Source: Bradyrhizobium sp. AS23.2
Lineage (GTDB): Bacteria > Pseudomonadota > Alphaproteobacteria > Rhizobiales > Xanthobacteraceae
Reading direction: 5' to 3'
Assembly (NCBI RefSeq): GCF_001908185.1
Contig: NZ_LGHM01000040.1
Span: 1 to 43,807 of the forward strand
Length of the DNA stretch: 43,807 nt
Shown: positions 1-9,900 of the stretch, piece by piece
Layout of the letters: the number at the start of each line of letters is the position of its first letter
Numbering within the stretch: position 1 is the first letter of the stretch
The notes under the pieces: generated by a model
Databases searched by the model: none
Seen by the model: only the letters and a program-made list of their open reading frames with translations
What the model was told of the DNA's origin: nothing
Position numbers and translations under genes: made by a program

Positions 1-270
1 GAAGACCTTGCCGAGGTCTCCCTTCGCCGTCGAGCTCTCATAGAGCCCGCGGATGTCACCGCCGGCACATAGGCCGCGCTCGCCGGCACCTTCCAACAGC
101 ACGACCGCGATATCGGGATCGCTCTCGAACCGGTCCAGCGCGGCGTCGACCCCCAGGGCCATCTCCAAGCTCAGGGCATTGATTGCCTTCGGCCGGTTGA
201 GCCGGATGACGCCCGCAGTCCCTTCGCGCCGGACGATCAGGTCGCCTTCTGCTCCCACCACATCATTCAT
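1..270 (-). CDS. Enoyl-CoA hydratase/3-hydroxyisobutyryl-CoA hydrolase-like protein, N-terminal part
   Basis: Reading the minus strand from the ATG at 270 gives 90 open codons up to the window edge, so the C-terminal part lies outside. The translation has the crotonase start pattern (GVIRLNRPKAINALS at about residues 20-34) and the oxyanion-hole segment GLCAGGDIRGLYES at about 67-80. The CAGGDIR form is typical of the 3-hydroxyisobutyryl-CoA hydrolase branch (ECH_2), which hydrolyses a 3-hydroxyacyl-CoA in valine catabolism, rather than of plain enoyl-CoA hydratases. No upstream gene is close on this strand; the azoreductase ghost lies immediately upstream. The family is clear, but hydrolase versus hydratase cannot be settled from the fragment. 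Confidence 0.85.
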   Translation of the reverse strand, partial: MNDVVGAEGDLIVRREGTAGVIRLNRPKAINALSLEMALGVDAALDRFESDPDIAVVLLEGAGERGLCAGGDIRGLYESSTAKGDLGKVF

Positions 271-353
271 CGTTCACTCTCGATCATATTGTGCGACATG
301 ACCATCGCGACGGTTCTTGGCAGCGTCAAAGGGGCCGCGCAGAGGAGCCAGGC

Positions 354-547
354 CTATAGCCTCAGGATCCGCGTCCGTGGATATGGCACCTGGAAGTTGA
401 GCGCAGAGCCGGACCCTGACTGTAGATGCCCCCCGCGCGGTAAGCGCGAAGACCTTCTTGCCGCCGAGCAGGCCCTGTGGTCCGGATGCCGTAGATGAAG
501 GTCTCGCCCCATCGGGCGACGTGGTCAATCCAGGCCTTCAGCGTCGA
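354..547 (-). pseudogene. azoR: FMN-dependent NADH-azoreductase remnant
   Basis: Only the middle of an AzoR-type flavodoxin-fold reductase remains. The minus strand encodes STLKAWIDHVARWGETFIY from 547. A frame change follows, then GPQGLLGGKKVFALTARG, another frame change (GGIYSQGPAL), and a third (NFQVPYPRTRILRL) ending at a stop near 354. STLKAWID and GKKVFALTARGG are the AzoR signature blocks around the FMN site. The N-terminal third and the C-terminus are gone. Several frame changes in about 200 bases mark it as a genuine pseudogene rather than one sequencing error. Confidence 0.75.
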
Positions 548-787
548 CGCCGACCTTCTTCCGCCTCAACAAATACAGCTAGTGCGCGTTGCCCAAAGGG
601 GCCCTTGGAGGCCACATGCAAGAGCATATGACGAGAACAGAATCGACCCCGTTCACGCGACTTGCAAGGCAGGACTTCTGCAAAAACAGCTTGGCGCCGT
701 TGGCCTCATCTGATCTAGTTTTATTATCGAACTCGGTATCCAGCCAACCATAGCGCCCACTCTACCGACACTGAGACACTCACTAAG

Positions 788-1483
788 ATGCGACAAAGGC
801 TTACAAAGGAAGTTCGCGAAAATCAGATACTCGATGCGGCAGCCGAGCTCTTTCGGGAGCGGCGTAGCTTTGCCGCTTCGACGCTTGAAATAGCGCAGAA
901 GGCGAACGTCGTCGAAGGTACCTTGTTTCGCTACTTTCCGACAAAACGCGAACTTCTGCTGCGCCTGGCAGAGCGCTCATACCTGAGGACTCTCGCGGAT
1001 TACGACGAGCAGCTTGCCGGGATCAAGGGCACATGGAACCGCCTTCGCTACATGGCCTGGCGTCAGCTCAAGAACATCCAGGATGATCCGGTCCTCTATC
1101 GATTCATTCACAACGACATCAAACTGGACCCCGAATTTCGATCGACGCGCATTTTCCATTTGCATCGCTCCTTTACCAAGCGAACCTTGGAGATCGTGAA
1201 GACCGCGATGGACACTGGCGAGTTTCTATCCGACATTCCGGTAAGACTTGTGCGGGACACCATATATGGCGCGATCGACCATCATGTCTGGCGCTACCTG
1301 AGAGGAGACGGATCGATCAATATCGATCGCATCGCCGATGACGTCACCACTCTGGTCTACCGCGGCCTCTCGTTGCAAAAGGGAGATCACAAGCAGGAAG
1401 AGGCAGCTTCGAAGATCGAGTCTCGACTGGCTCGCATTGAAGCCAAACTGAACCAGCTAACGAAAGCCTCCGAAAAAGCGTAG
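788..1483 (+). CDS. TetR/AcrR family transcriptional regulator
   Basis: This 231-residue protein has an N-terminal TetR helix-turn-helix at about residues 10-58: ILDAAAELF, then the recognition part VVEGTLFRYFPTKRELLLR. The C-terminal ligand-binding half is not diagnostic, though the YFPTK form and overall length fit regulators of fatty acid or acyl-CoA catabolism. The tail after residue 200 is charged and could form a coiled coil (KIESRLARIEAKLNQL). It converges on the livM end of the liv operon, and no gene is seen between 548 and 787. The Shine-Dalgarno is weak (CTAAG directly before ATG), so the start is the natural ORF start. The ligand is unknown; an acyl-CoA from the neighbouring pathway is an inference. 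Confidence 0.9.
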   Translation: MRQRLTKEVRENQILDAAAELFRERRSFAASTLEIAQKANVVEGTLFRYFPTKRELLLRLAERSYLRTLADYDEQLAGIKGTWNRLRYMAWRQLKNIQDDPVLYRFIHNDIKLDPEFRSTRIFHLHRSFTKRTLEIVKTAMDTGEFLSDIPVRLVRDTIYGAIDHHVWRYLRGDGSINIDRIADDVTTLVYRGLSLQKGDHKQEEAASKIESRLARIEAKLNQLTKASEKA

Positions 1484-1569
1484 CGATCAGCACGACCTTT
1501 ATCGATCCACGCTGGATCACCTGCTGCTGGTCGATATCGAAACCCGGAGCCGGTAGCGCTTGAATCGAC

Positions 1570-2551
1570 TTAGCGATACCACTCAATCAGACGCTGCCTG
1601 ATGGTTCCGACTATTCCACGCCTGAAGACCATCACGCATAGTATGAAGATGACACCCACCACCGCCGGTACCGGAAGGTCCGTCACCGCAAGGTAATTCT
1701 CAAGCGCAAGCGCTAGAGCCGCTCCGACCACCGGACCCGTAAGCGTACCCATCCCCCCCCAGAAGCGTCATCAAGACCACCTCCCCCGACATCTGCCAGG
1801 TCACGTCGGTCAACGTAGCGAGTTGAAACACCAGACTCTTCGTCGCCCCCGCCAAACCGGACAGCCCCGCCGACAATACGAAGACGACCAGCTTAAATCG
1901 CTCAGCTCGATAACCGAGCGATATTGCCCGAGCTTCGTTGTCCCGGATCCCCCGCAATGCGTGCCCAAAGGGCGAATGAACCGTACGCCAAACTACCCCA
2001 AAGCCGAAGATGAAGATCGCAAGCACCGTATAGTACATCGCGTACGTATTGCGGAGATCAAGGACGCCGAACAGATAGCCGCGTGGAATCTCCTGGATGC
2101 CATCCTCACCGTGAGTAAAGGGCAGTTGCAGCGCAAGGAAATATATCAGCTGCGACAACGCCAGCGTAATCATTGCGAAGTAGATGCCTTGCCGCCTGAT
2201 TGCAACTAAACCGAAGGCGCTTCCGAGTAGGATCGAAGTCAGCGTACCAAGCAGAATGCCAAGCTCTGGCGGGAGGCCCCACACCTTCAGAGCATGCCCG
2301 GTGACATAGGCTGCGCTACCGAAAAACGCGGCATGACCAAAAGACAGCAGTCCGGCATAACCGATCAGCAGGTTGAATGCGCAGGCGAAAAGCCCAAAAC
2401 ATAGAACCTTCATCAGGAAGACTGGATAGACGACAAATGGCGCGGCTATGCCGACCATGATCGCAACAACAAAGCCGAGCTTGACGTTGCTTCGGCACAT
2501 TACCTTTTCGCGGGCTGCAGCTCTCGGCTCCGCAGTTGATTGCACGCTCAC
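1570..2551 (-). pseudogene. livM: Branched-chain amino acid-type ABC transporter permease LivM, frameshifted
   Basis: Inner-membrane permease of a Liv/HAAT importer. The segment LLIGYAGLLSFGHAAFFG is the LivM hallmark, and hydrophobic helices run through most of the protein. The reading frame breaks near its C-terminus. The + strand holds eight C at 1753-1760; seven would give LLGGMGTLTGPVVGA and continue for about 60 more residues to the stop at 1570. With the repair the protein is about 326 residues, normal for LivM. The start is taken as GTG at 2551 with GGGAGC seven bases upstream, just after the livH stop at 2554. It is last gene of livGFHM. The single extra base may be a sequencing error, a real inactivation, or a slippage site. 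Confidence 0.85.
1753..1760 (-). other. Frameshift site: homopolymer of eight in livM
   Basis: Eight C on the + strand (eight G in the mRNA). One base fewer restores the conserved LivM C-terminus in frame. Confidence 0.85.
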
Positions 2552-2553
2552 GA

Positions 2554-3441
2554 TCAAGGCTCCCGTCCGAAGAGCCCAGCCGGCTTGACGATCAGAACGA
2601 TCGCCATCGCGATGAATATCGCGACGTTGGAAGCCGCAGGATAGAACACCTTGGTCAGGCCCTCGAGCAACCCCAGACAGATTCCTGTTACGATGGATCC
2701 CATAATCGATCCCAGGCCGCCGATTACTACTACCGCGAAGACAACAATCACGAGGTTGGAGCCCATAGTGGGGCTGACTTGGTAGATCGGCGCAGCCATT
2801 ACGCCCGCCAGACCAGCAAGTGCGACGCCGAGTCCATATGTGAGCGCGATCATGCGAGGAACGTTGATACCGAACGCCTCTACCAGGATAGCGTTTTCGG
2901 TTGCCGCACGCAGATAGGACCCGAGACGGGTGCGCTCAATCAGGTACCAAGTGCCAAAGCAAACCGCCAGCGACATCGCGACGACCCAACCGCGATAGGT
3001 CGGCAGATAGACGAAACCAAGATCATTGCCGCCCCTCAACGCCGCCGGAATCGGATAGGGAAGGCCAGACGCGCCGTAGTTGTACCGGAACATGGACTCG
3101 AGCACTAGCGTTAGTCCGAACGTCAGAAGCAGACCGTACAGGTGATCCACCTCGTACAGATAGCGCAGGAAAACGCGCTCTATGACCATTCCAAGAACTC
3201 CGACGACGAGCGGTGCGATGAGCAGAGCTCCCCAATAGCTAATGCCAAGGTAGGTCAGCATCATCCAGGCGGTGAAGGCCCCGACCATGTACAAGGCGCC
3301 ATGAACCATGTTGACGATGCCCAGCATGCCGAAGATCACGGAGAGGCCGAGGCTGAGCATTGCATAGAAGGACCCGTTGATGAGTCCGAGCAGCAATTGG
3401 CCGGATAGCGCCTGAGCTGGAACTCCCAGAATCGTCGTCAT
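2554..3441 (-). CDS. livH: Branched-chain amino acid-type ABC transporter permease LivH
   Basis: This 295-residue integral membrane permease is one half of the LivH/LivM transmembrane channel. LINGSFYAMLSLGLSVIFGM followed by GIVNMVHGALYMVGAF near the N-terminus is the LivH signature. The segment NLVIVVFAVVVIGGLGSIMGS at about residues 228-248 corresponds to the cytoplasmic coupling loop that contacts the ATPases. Length and the ending (IVLIVKPAGLFGREP) are normal, so the gene looks intact. The start ATG is preceded by AAGGGA. It lies 27 bases after livF and is followed within a few bases by livM, so it is a middle gene of one operon. Given the acyl-CoA genes upstream, the cargo may be an organic acid rather than an amino acid; this is inference. 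Confidence 0.93.
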   Translation of the reverse strand: MTTILGVPAQALSGQLLLGLINGSFYAMLSLGLSVIFGMLGIVNMVHGALYMVGAFTAWMMLTYLGISYWGALLIAPLVVGVLGMVIERVFLRYLYEVDHLYGLLLTFGLTLVLESMFRYNYGASGLPYPIPAALRGGNDLGFVYLPTYRGWVVAMSLAVCFGTWYLIERTRLGSYLRAATENAILVEAFGINVPRMIALTYGLGVALAGLAGVMAAPIYQVSPTMGSNLVIVVFAVVVIGGLGSIMGSIVTGICLGLLEGLTKVFYPAASNVAIFIAMAIVLIVKPAGLFGREP

Positions 3442-3468
3442 TTGAATCCCTTCGTTGACTGCAGGCGT

Positions 3469-4185
3469 CTACAGCCCGAGGTACTGATTGAGGATCGCCC
3501 GTTTCGAGGCGAGCTGGGCGTTTGGTATCATGTCAACAACGTGCCCCTCTTCGAGGATATAGTGACGGTCGGCAACCTTCGAAGCGAAGCGAAAACTCTG
3601 CTCTACCAACAGGATCGTAAACCCACGATCTTTTAGAGTGCGAATCGCGAGTTCAATCTGATCGACGATAACCGGCGCCAGGCCTTCCGTCGGCTCATCG
3701 AGCAAAATAAGCTCGGCTCCCGTCCGCAGCACACGCGCGATGGCAAGCATCTGCTGCTCGCCTCCCGACAGGCGGGTCCCCTGGGTCGAAGCACGTTCGT
3801 TCAGATTGGGAAACAGCGCGAATATCTGCTCGAGCTCCATACCCCCCTTCTTGATGATCGGAGGCAACAGCAGGTTCTCGATAACGTTGAGCGATGCGAA
3901 TATGCCGCGCTCTTCCGGTACATAGCCGATGCCGAGCCGCGGAATTTGATATCGAGGAAGACCGACCAGCTCTTTGCCGCAAAGCCGGATCGAACCGCAT
4001 CGCTTCGGCACGATACCGAGGATCGATCTCATGGCCGTCGTCTTGCCAGCTCCATTCCGTCCGAGGAGCGTAACCACCTCTCCCCGACCTACATGGAAGC
4101 TCACGTTGTGGAGGACATGACTTTCCCCGTAGAAGGAATTCAAGTCGTTGATTTCCAACATCGCTGCAGACGCCGTATCAGTCAC
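3469..4185 (-). CDS. livF: Branched-chain amino acid-type ABC transporter ATPase LivF
   Basis: Cytoplasmic ATPase of the Liv importer. Visible motifs are Walker A LLGRNGAGKTTAMRS, signature RLSGGEQQMLAIARVL, Walker B LILLDEPTEGLAP and a switch-histidine region VEQSF, in which the usual H-loop histidine position is not obvious. An upstream TTG at 4206 would add seven residues. GTG at 4185 is preferred because it has GGGAGA eight bases upstream, overlaps the livG stop, and gives 238 residues, the normal LivF length. Its partner ATPase is LivG immediately upstream. The overlap suggests translational coupling. Confidence 0.93.
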   Translation of the reverse strand: MTDTASAAMLEINDLNSFYGESHVLHNVSFHVGRGEVVTLLGRNGAGKTTAMRSILGIVPKRCGSIRLCGKELVGLPRYQIPRLGIGYVPEERGIFASLNVIENLLLPPIIKKGGMELEQIFALFPNLNERASTQGTRLSGGEQQMLAIARVLRTGAELILLDEPTEGLAPVIVDQIELAIRTLKDRGFTILLVEQSFRFASKVADRHYILEEGHVVDMIPNAQLASKRAILNQYLGL

Positions 4186-4951
4186 GGCTCTCGTCTCCCT
4201 TGCCAAGGTAGGCTTCCATGACTTCGGGATCCTGTGACACGACGGAATAGGGGCCTTCGGCCAAGATCTGTCCCCGACGAAGCACCGTGATGCAATCCGA
4301 CAAGCTCGCCACTACCGACAGGTTGTGTTCGACCATCAACACCGTGCGATTTTCGGCGAGGCGCTTGATCAACGCAGCAATTACCTGAATGTCTTCCCGG
4401 CCCATTCCAGCCATCGGTTCGTCGAGCAGCATAACGCGCGGTTCGAGGGCAAGCGTTGTCGCCAATTCCAGCGCTCGCTTCCGCCCGTACGGCAATTCGC
4501 CGGCTGGGACGTCCAGCCAACGAGTGAGGTTGACGGCGTCAATCAGCTGACGGGCTTGATCGTGCAGACAATGAAGGGATCGATCGGATCTCCAGAAATA
4601 GAACGACGTCCCGAGTTGTCGCTGCAAGGCGAACCGAACGTTTTCAAGTACGGTCAGGCTCGGAAATACGGCCGAAATCTGGAAGGAACGGACAAGCCCC
4701 AGTGATGCTACTTCGGCCGGCGTGAGCGAGGTGATATTCCTGCCCTCGAAGAAGATATCACCCTTCGTCGGGCGGTGAAATTTCGTCAGCAAATTGAAGA
4801 CGGTCGTCTTGCCGGCCCCGTTCGGACCGATAAGTGCGTGAATCGACCCTCTTCTGACACGGAGGCTCACATCGTTTACGGCAAGAAATCCCGCAAAGCT
4901 TTTCGTTAGCCCCCTAGCCTCAAGAACGAACTCGCTTTGCTCCGCCCCCAC
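4178..4951 (-). CDS. livG: Branched-chain amino acid-type ABC transporter ATPase LivG
   Basis: Second ATPase of the Liv importer, 257 residues. Motifs are Walker A LIGPNGAGKTTVFNLLT, a degenerate LivG-type signature LPYGRKRALELATTLA, Walker B VMLLDEPMAGM and H-loop VEHNLSVV. The start is GTG at 4951 with GGAGG eight bases upstream. It is the first of the four liv genes and lies 174 bases downstream of the DUF35 gene on the same strand. The transporter is probably expressed with the acyl-CoA genes upstream, which argues that it imports the substrate of that pathway. No binding-protein gene is in this operon; candidates are at 14903 and 32340. Confidence 0.93.
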   Translation of the reverse strand: MGAEQSEFVLEARGLTKSFAGFLAVNDVSLRVRRGSIHALIGPNGAGKTTVFNLLTKFHRPTKGDIFFEGRNITSLTPAEVASLGLVRSFQISAVFPSLTVLENVRFALQRQLGTSFYFWRSDRSLHCLHDQARQLIDAVNLTRWLDVPAGELPYGRKRALELATTLALEPRVMLLDEPMAGMGREDIQVIAALIKRLAENRTVLMVEHNLSVVASLSDCITVLRRGQILAEGPYSVVSQDPEVMEAYLGKGDESRD

Positions 4952-5125
4952 CTCGCTCCTCCGTTACTCTCGTCGAGCTACGCTTCCCTTGAAGGTTAGA
5001 CGCATTCCTTCCCCTACAACGCACTCAGCGAGAGGGGCCCGACTTCGCCTCTTATGCTCGCGCTGTCTTCCCTGCAAACGCGGGGCGCGCCGGCATACCA
5101 GCAAACACGCCCTACTTGTCAGGAG

Positions 5126-5506
5126 TCACGCACCCCGAAACAAAGGAACGAGCGTTCCGTCCTCGGTGGGCTGAAAGGTGACCGTGACCTCGCTGCCGAT
5201 CCCGATCTTTTCGGGGTCCGTGTCGACAATGCTCGTCAGCATGATCGGACCTTCGTCCAACTTCACGTAGGCCACGATCGACTTGTCCTTCGTGAGGACC
5301 GTAAAGCTGTAGACCTTGCCTCGACCACTGGCTTTCTCCAATGCGACGTCCTGGCTGTAGCAATGGGGACAGAACGGCCTCGGATACCAGTGGGACCTAT
5401 TACACGCGCGACAACGTGGCACCATGAATTTCCGTTCAGCCGACGCTTTCCAGAATTCAACCGTCTGCGGACTGGGGATCGGTGAAGGACGCTTGCTGGA
5501 TAGCAT
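5126..5506 (-). CDS. DUF35/OB-fold zinc-ribbon protein (ChsH2-like partner of thiolase-like protein)
   Basis: A small acyl-CoA-associated protein of 126 residues. It has a zinc ribbon formed by Cys32, Cys35, Cys46 and Cys49 (CRAC and CPHC, spaced by ten residues), then an OB-fold (GRGKVYSFTVL to VTVTFQPTEDG). In known systems such DUF35 proteins bind and activate a thiolase-like partner, for example ChsH2 with the aldolase Ltp2 in steroid side-chain degradation. The ATG at 5506 lies one base after the stop of the thiolase-like gene, so the two are tightly coupled. An in-frame upstream start at 5521 would overlap that gene. Role assignment to a C-C cleaving complex is inference. Confidence 0.88.
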   Translation of the reverse strand: MLSSKRPSPIPSPQTVEFWKASAERKFMVPRCRACNRSHWYPRPFCPHCYSQDVALEKASGRGKVYSFTVLTKDKSIVAYVKLDEGPIMLTSIVDTDPEKIGIGSEVTVTFQPTEDGTLVPLFRGA

Positions 5507-5507
5507 C

Positions 5508-6668
5508 TTACTGCCTCTCAAGAATCAACGTTGCGGCCGCGTGGCGCGTGCCTACGATTGCACCAATACCGTTTGCGAGGACGACGTCGCAGTTCTTTAC
5601 CTGCACGGCGGGGTGCGCCTCGCCGCGAACTTGCCGCACAGCTTCAATGATCTTCGTGATGCCGCCGCGGTTTGCCATGTGATTGTTGCAGAGGCCACCG
5701 CCATCGGTGTTGAACGGAAGCGCCCCTCTACCCGAGATCAGGTTTCCATCGGCAACGAAAGGCCCACCCTGCCCCTTCTTGCAGAAACCGAGGTCCTCGA
5801 TCTGCAGCAGCGCGGTAATGGTGAAGCTGTCGTAGACCGACGTATACTTGATATCTGCCGGCGTTCGCCTCGCCTCAGCGAATGCTCGCGGTCCGGAAAC
5901 CGACGTCGCCGTCGTGATGATGTGCGGCTCGCCGGCGCCAAAGTGGAAGATGGCTTCTGCCGCCCCGGCGACCTTCACGAGTGGGCGCTTCAACGAGCGC
6001 GCGATCTCAGATCGCGCCATCACGACAGCGGCACCTCCATCGCTCACGACGCAGCAATCAAGTCGATGCAGAGGGGAAGCGACCACTGGGGAGGAGAGCA
6101 CGTCATCAACGGTCACCGGCTTTGGCAGCATAGCGTGCGGATTGTGCTGCGCGTGCTGAGAAGCAGCGACTTTGATCCAGGCAAGCTGCTCGCTCGTCGT
6201 ACCGAACTCATGCATGTGCCGGGCGGCTGCCATAGCATAGAAGGCAACCACGTTCGTGTTGTACGGCACTTCAAACTGAGCATCTGGCTCAGCCATATCG
6301 GGCGAGCTTACGGGAACCACGGCAGCCTTGCTTGCGCGCGGACGACCGCCGCACGTAATCAACGCAACATCGCACCTGCCGCTCCTGATCGCATCCCGAG
6401 CATGTGAAACATGCGCCAGGTAAGTCGACCCACCGACATCGGTGGAATCGAAGTGGCGCAACTTCATGTTGAGATACGTCGCCATCGGTAACGGACCGAG
6501 ACCCGTTGCGTCACCGCCACAATAGTATGCGTCCACATCGGACATCGAGAGCCCGGCGTCAGCCAGAGCCCCAAAAGCCGCCTCTGCGTGCAACTGCGGG
6601 ACCGAGAGATCGGTAGCGAGCCGTGTCGGGTGCTCGAATATCCCAACTATATACGCATCGTCAGCCAT
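5508..6668 (-). CDS. Thiolase-like (SCP-x/lipid-transfer type) protein, probably a retro-aldolase
   Basis: This 386-residue thiolase-fold protein belongs to the SCP-x/Ltp2/DitF branch. At the position where thiolases carry the nucleophilic cysteine it has DVGGSTYLAHVSHA (about residues 77-90), without a cysteine. The C-terminal GGGLCNNH at about 323-330 replaces the usual GGxxAxGHP block. VYDSFT (278-283) and SDGGAAVVMA (209-218) are family landmarks. Loss of the cysteine and the adjacent DUF35 gene both match acyl-CoA retro-aldolases that release a short acyl-CoA from a beta-hydroxyacyl-CoA. The start ATG has GAGGAGC four bases upstream. Classical thiolase activity is unlikely; the true substrate is unknown. 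Confidence 0.85.
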   Translation of the reverse strand: MADDAYIVGIFEHPTRLATDLSVPQLHAEAAFGALADAGLSMSDVDAYYCGGDATGLGPLPMATYLNMKLRHFDSTDVGGSTYLAHVSHARDAIRSGRCDVALITCGGRPRASKAAVVPVSSPDMAEPDAQFEVPYNTNVVAFYAMAAARHMHEFGTTSEQLAWIKVAASQHAQHNPHAMLPKPVTVDDVLSSPVVASPLHRLDCCVVSDGGAAVVMARSEIARSLKRPLVKVAGAAEAIFHFGAGEPHIITTATSVSGPRAFAEARRTPADIKYTSVYDSFTITALLQIEDLGFCKKGQGGPFVADGNLISGRGALPFNTDGGGLCNNHMANRGGITKIIEAVRQVRGEAHPAVQVKNCDVVLANGIGAIVGTRHAAATLILERQ

Positions 6669-6956
6669 TGCTGCTCCTCTGGAATTTCACGTAAGCGGCA
6701 GCACCGTGCCGCAATCGTTCGACCATGAACTTGCCGCCCTGCTGCACCACCGGCCGGCGCTTCCTTGACATTTCGGCATGAACCTCTCTAGCGAACCCAA
6801 CCGAATTAGATCGGGGGTATGGTTACGCTCAAGCGGAGAATTCGACTTGTCATCCCCGAGCTGATGCTTTTCACAACCATGGAATCTTTCATCCGCTCTT
6901 CGACCTCGCGCAAGCTCCATTCAAGCCGACGCGTCCTCCGCATCAACCGGGCGTTA
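6669..6956. other. 288-bp spacer without a recognisable gene
   Basis: It lies between the carboxylase and thiolase-like genes on the minus strand. Short open frames exist on the minus strand but none resembles a known family and none has a convincing ribosome-binding site. It may contain the remains of a small gene or an internal promoter. Confidence 0.5.
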
Positions 6957-9900
6957 TCACCACGCATCGACAAATGGCCGCTTTTTGTCTGACGAAGCAA
7001 AGCGCTTCGGGGCAGTCTTCAGGCCATGCATGATCCAACGGCGCGTATCTGCCGGATCGATCACGTCATCGATCTCCATGTACGACGCCGCGTTCATCGC
7101 CTTCCCTTGCTGATACAGTTCAGCAACGTAGCTCGAATAGGCGGCCTGACGCTTCTCGGGATCATCAATCGAATCCAACTCTTTCCGGTAAGCGAGCTGA
7201 ACGGCCCCCTCAAGTCCCATCGGCCCCATTTCTCCGGTCGGCCAGGAAACCGAGAACACGGCGGAGCTGTAGGTACCGGCAGCCATCGCTTGTGCTCCCA
7301 AGCCGTAGGCCTTGCGCAACACCACGACCATCATCGGTACCGAGAGGTTCGCACCGATCACGAAGAGGCGCGAGAAGTGGCGCACTGTGGCGAGCCGCTC
7401 CGACTCAGGCCCAACCATAAAGCCCGGAGTGTCGCTAAGCGAAACAATCGGCAGATCGAAGGCATCGCAGAGCTGCATGAAGCGAGCCGCCTTGTCCGCG
7501 CCGGGAGCGTCGATAGCGCCGCCAAGGTGAAGGGGATTGTTGGCTATGACACCAACCGGACGCCCTTCGATTCGCGCGAGCGCCGTGATCATTCCGGGGG
7601 CAAAGTCGCGACGAATCTCGAGCAGCGAGTCCGTATCGGCGAGCGTCGCAAGTGCCTGACGCACGTCGTATCCACGCAGCCGGTTCTCTGGAACGATCCT
7701 ACGAAGCAACCGCTGGTCCGGGCAGCTCCAATCCTTTAGATCTCCTTGAAAGAAGGAGAGATAGTGCTTCGCGACGCGAACGGCATCCTTCTCATCTTCA
7801 ACAATAATATCGATCACACCGTTTGGAGCCTGCACCTCAACAGGCCCGACCTCATCCGGAGAGAATGCCCCAAGCCCGGCTGCCTCGATCATGGCGGGCC
7901 CGGCCATTCCGGTCGTCGAATTGCGGGTCGCAATGATCACATCGCAGCCGCCCAGCAGAGCTGCGTTTCCCGCGAAACATCGGCCAGAAGTCACGCCCAC
8001 GAGGGGAACCCTCGCGCTAAGCCGGCCGAAGTGCCAGAAGGTCGGCATATTGAGGCCGGCTGCGCCGACAAAGTCCGTGTCCCCCCGGTCGCCCGCCACC
8101 GCCCTCTGCAAACAGCACGAGAGGCGTTTGCAGCTCGTCCACCAGGCTAAACATGCGATCCTTCTTCGCATGCGCTTGAAAGCCCTGGGTACCGGCCAGA
8201 ACCGTGTAGTCGTAAGCCAGGACCGCGCACCGCGAACGTTCGCCAAAGAGCTTTCCGTTCACATCCCCGAATCCGGCAATCAACCCATCAGCGGGACTGA
8301 TGGTCTTGAGCTCCTCGATCGACCTGCGACCGCGCTGCATGGCGAGAATGAAGGCTCCGTACTCGACGAAACTCTCTTCGTCGCAGAGATCGGCGATATT
8401 CTCCCGTGCCATCCGGCCGCCGCGCGCGTGACGCTTGGCAACTGCCTGCTGTCTTCCTGCGTCCGACACCTCGAATTTGCGCCTGAGCACTTCATCAAGA
8501 TCCGGCCGGATTTCATCTAAGTTGACGGAATCCTGCTCTGATGCCTTGCCTTCGTGGCCTTCGGTCGGCTCAACAAAGGCGAGAATGTCCCCGGCCTTTA
8601 CCAACATGCCAGGCGCGACAATGACCTGCCTGACGATTCCCGGAATCTCGGGGCGAACGGCCAACTGAGACTTCATCGCCTCAATAATGAATGCGTCTTT
8701 GGCCACGCTGACAGCGTCGTCGGGACCGACCATGATTTCGACGATCAATCCCGGGGTCGGAGACCGCAGAGGCATCGTATTGGGCTGACCTACGGGCTGA
8801 GCCGAACGATCTGCACGTCGCTTCGCTCCTTCGCCGACCGGAAAATTGAGCGTTTCCGAATCGTCGAGCTTCAGTGTTCCGGCGCCTTCCTCGATGAAGC
8901 GGGTATCGACGTTGTTCGATCTGACATCCGGGTTGCTTAGAAGCCCTCGGAGCAAGCCCAAGTTGGTCTCGACTCCCGAAATTCTGAACTCCGCAAGCGC
9001 TCGTTCCGCTCGTTGAACAAGCGTGCCGAACTCCGGTGCACGCACCACCACTTTTGCCAAAAGAGAATCGAAGCCGATCGCGGTTTCGTAACCAGTGTAT
9101 CCGAAGGTATCAACTCGCACTCCGGGTCCGCCGGGCGGATCGAACACCTCCAATGTGCCCGCACTCGGAATGATCCCGCCGTCGGCGTTGGTCGTCTCCA
9201 TATTGACCCGCAGTTGCACGGCAAAGCCGCGCGCTTCCGGTACCGACGCACCCGACAGCCCTACCTCGGACAGCTTCCCTCCATTGGCAAGACGGAGCTG
9301 CGTTCCGACGAGATCAACCCCAGTTACCTCTTCCGTTACGGTGTGTTCCACCTGGAGTCTGGGATTGCACTCGATGAAGATGAAATCCTCATCGGAGACC
9401 GCATTCTGTGAAACGAGAAACTCGAAGGTGCCAAGGCTTAGGTATTTCGCTCGGCTGGCCATTTCCTTTGCAGCCCCGAGTATTTTCTGCCGCAGCTCGG
9501 GCCTAAGGCTGGGACTGGGAGCGTACTCGACAAGCTTCTGGTACCGGCGCTGCAGGGTGCATTCACGCTCCCCCAGCACCGCGACCTCACCTGTCCCATC
9601 GCCTACTACCTGGACTTCGATGTGTCGCGCTTTGGGGACGAGCTGCTCGATGTAGACGGCGTCGTCTCCAAAGGCAGACAACGCCTCCGAACGGCAACGC
9701 GCAATTGCATCGGCGAGATCGTCGACGGCCAGAACGCGCCTCATCCCTCGCCCACCGCCGCCGGCGGCCGCCTTCACCAGCACGCCTTGTCCCGGTGGGA
9801 GCGACAAATAAAACTCTTTCGCCTCTTCGAGAGAAACTCCAGATTTGGTTCCCTTTGCGACTGGAACTCCGCATTTCCTGGCGAAAGCCCGCGCCTTTGA

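Noticed and set aside
2536..3108. 190-codon + frame opposite livH
   Set aside because: Rich in Arg, Asp and His with no domain; antisense shadow of a membrane protein gene.
5424..6407. 327-codon + strand open frame
   Set aside because: It lies opposite the thiolase-like and DUF35 genes, has no family resemblance, and its composition is that of an antisense shadow.
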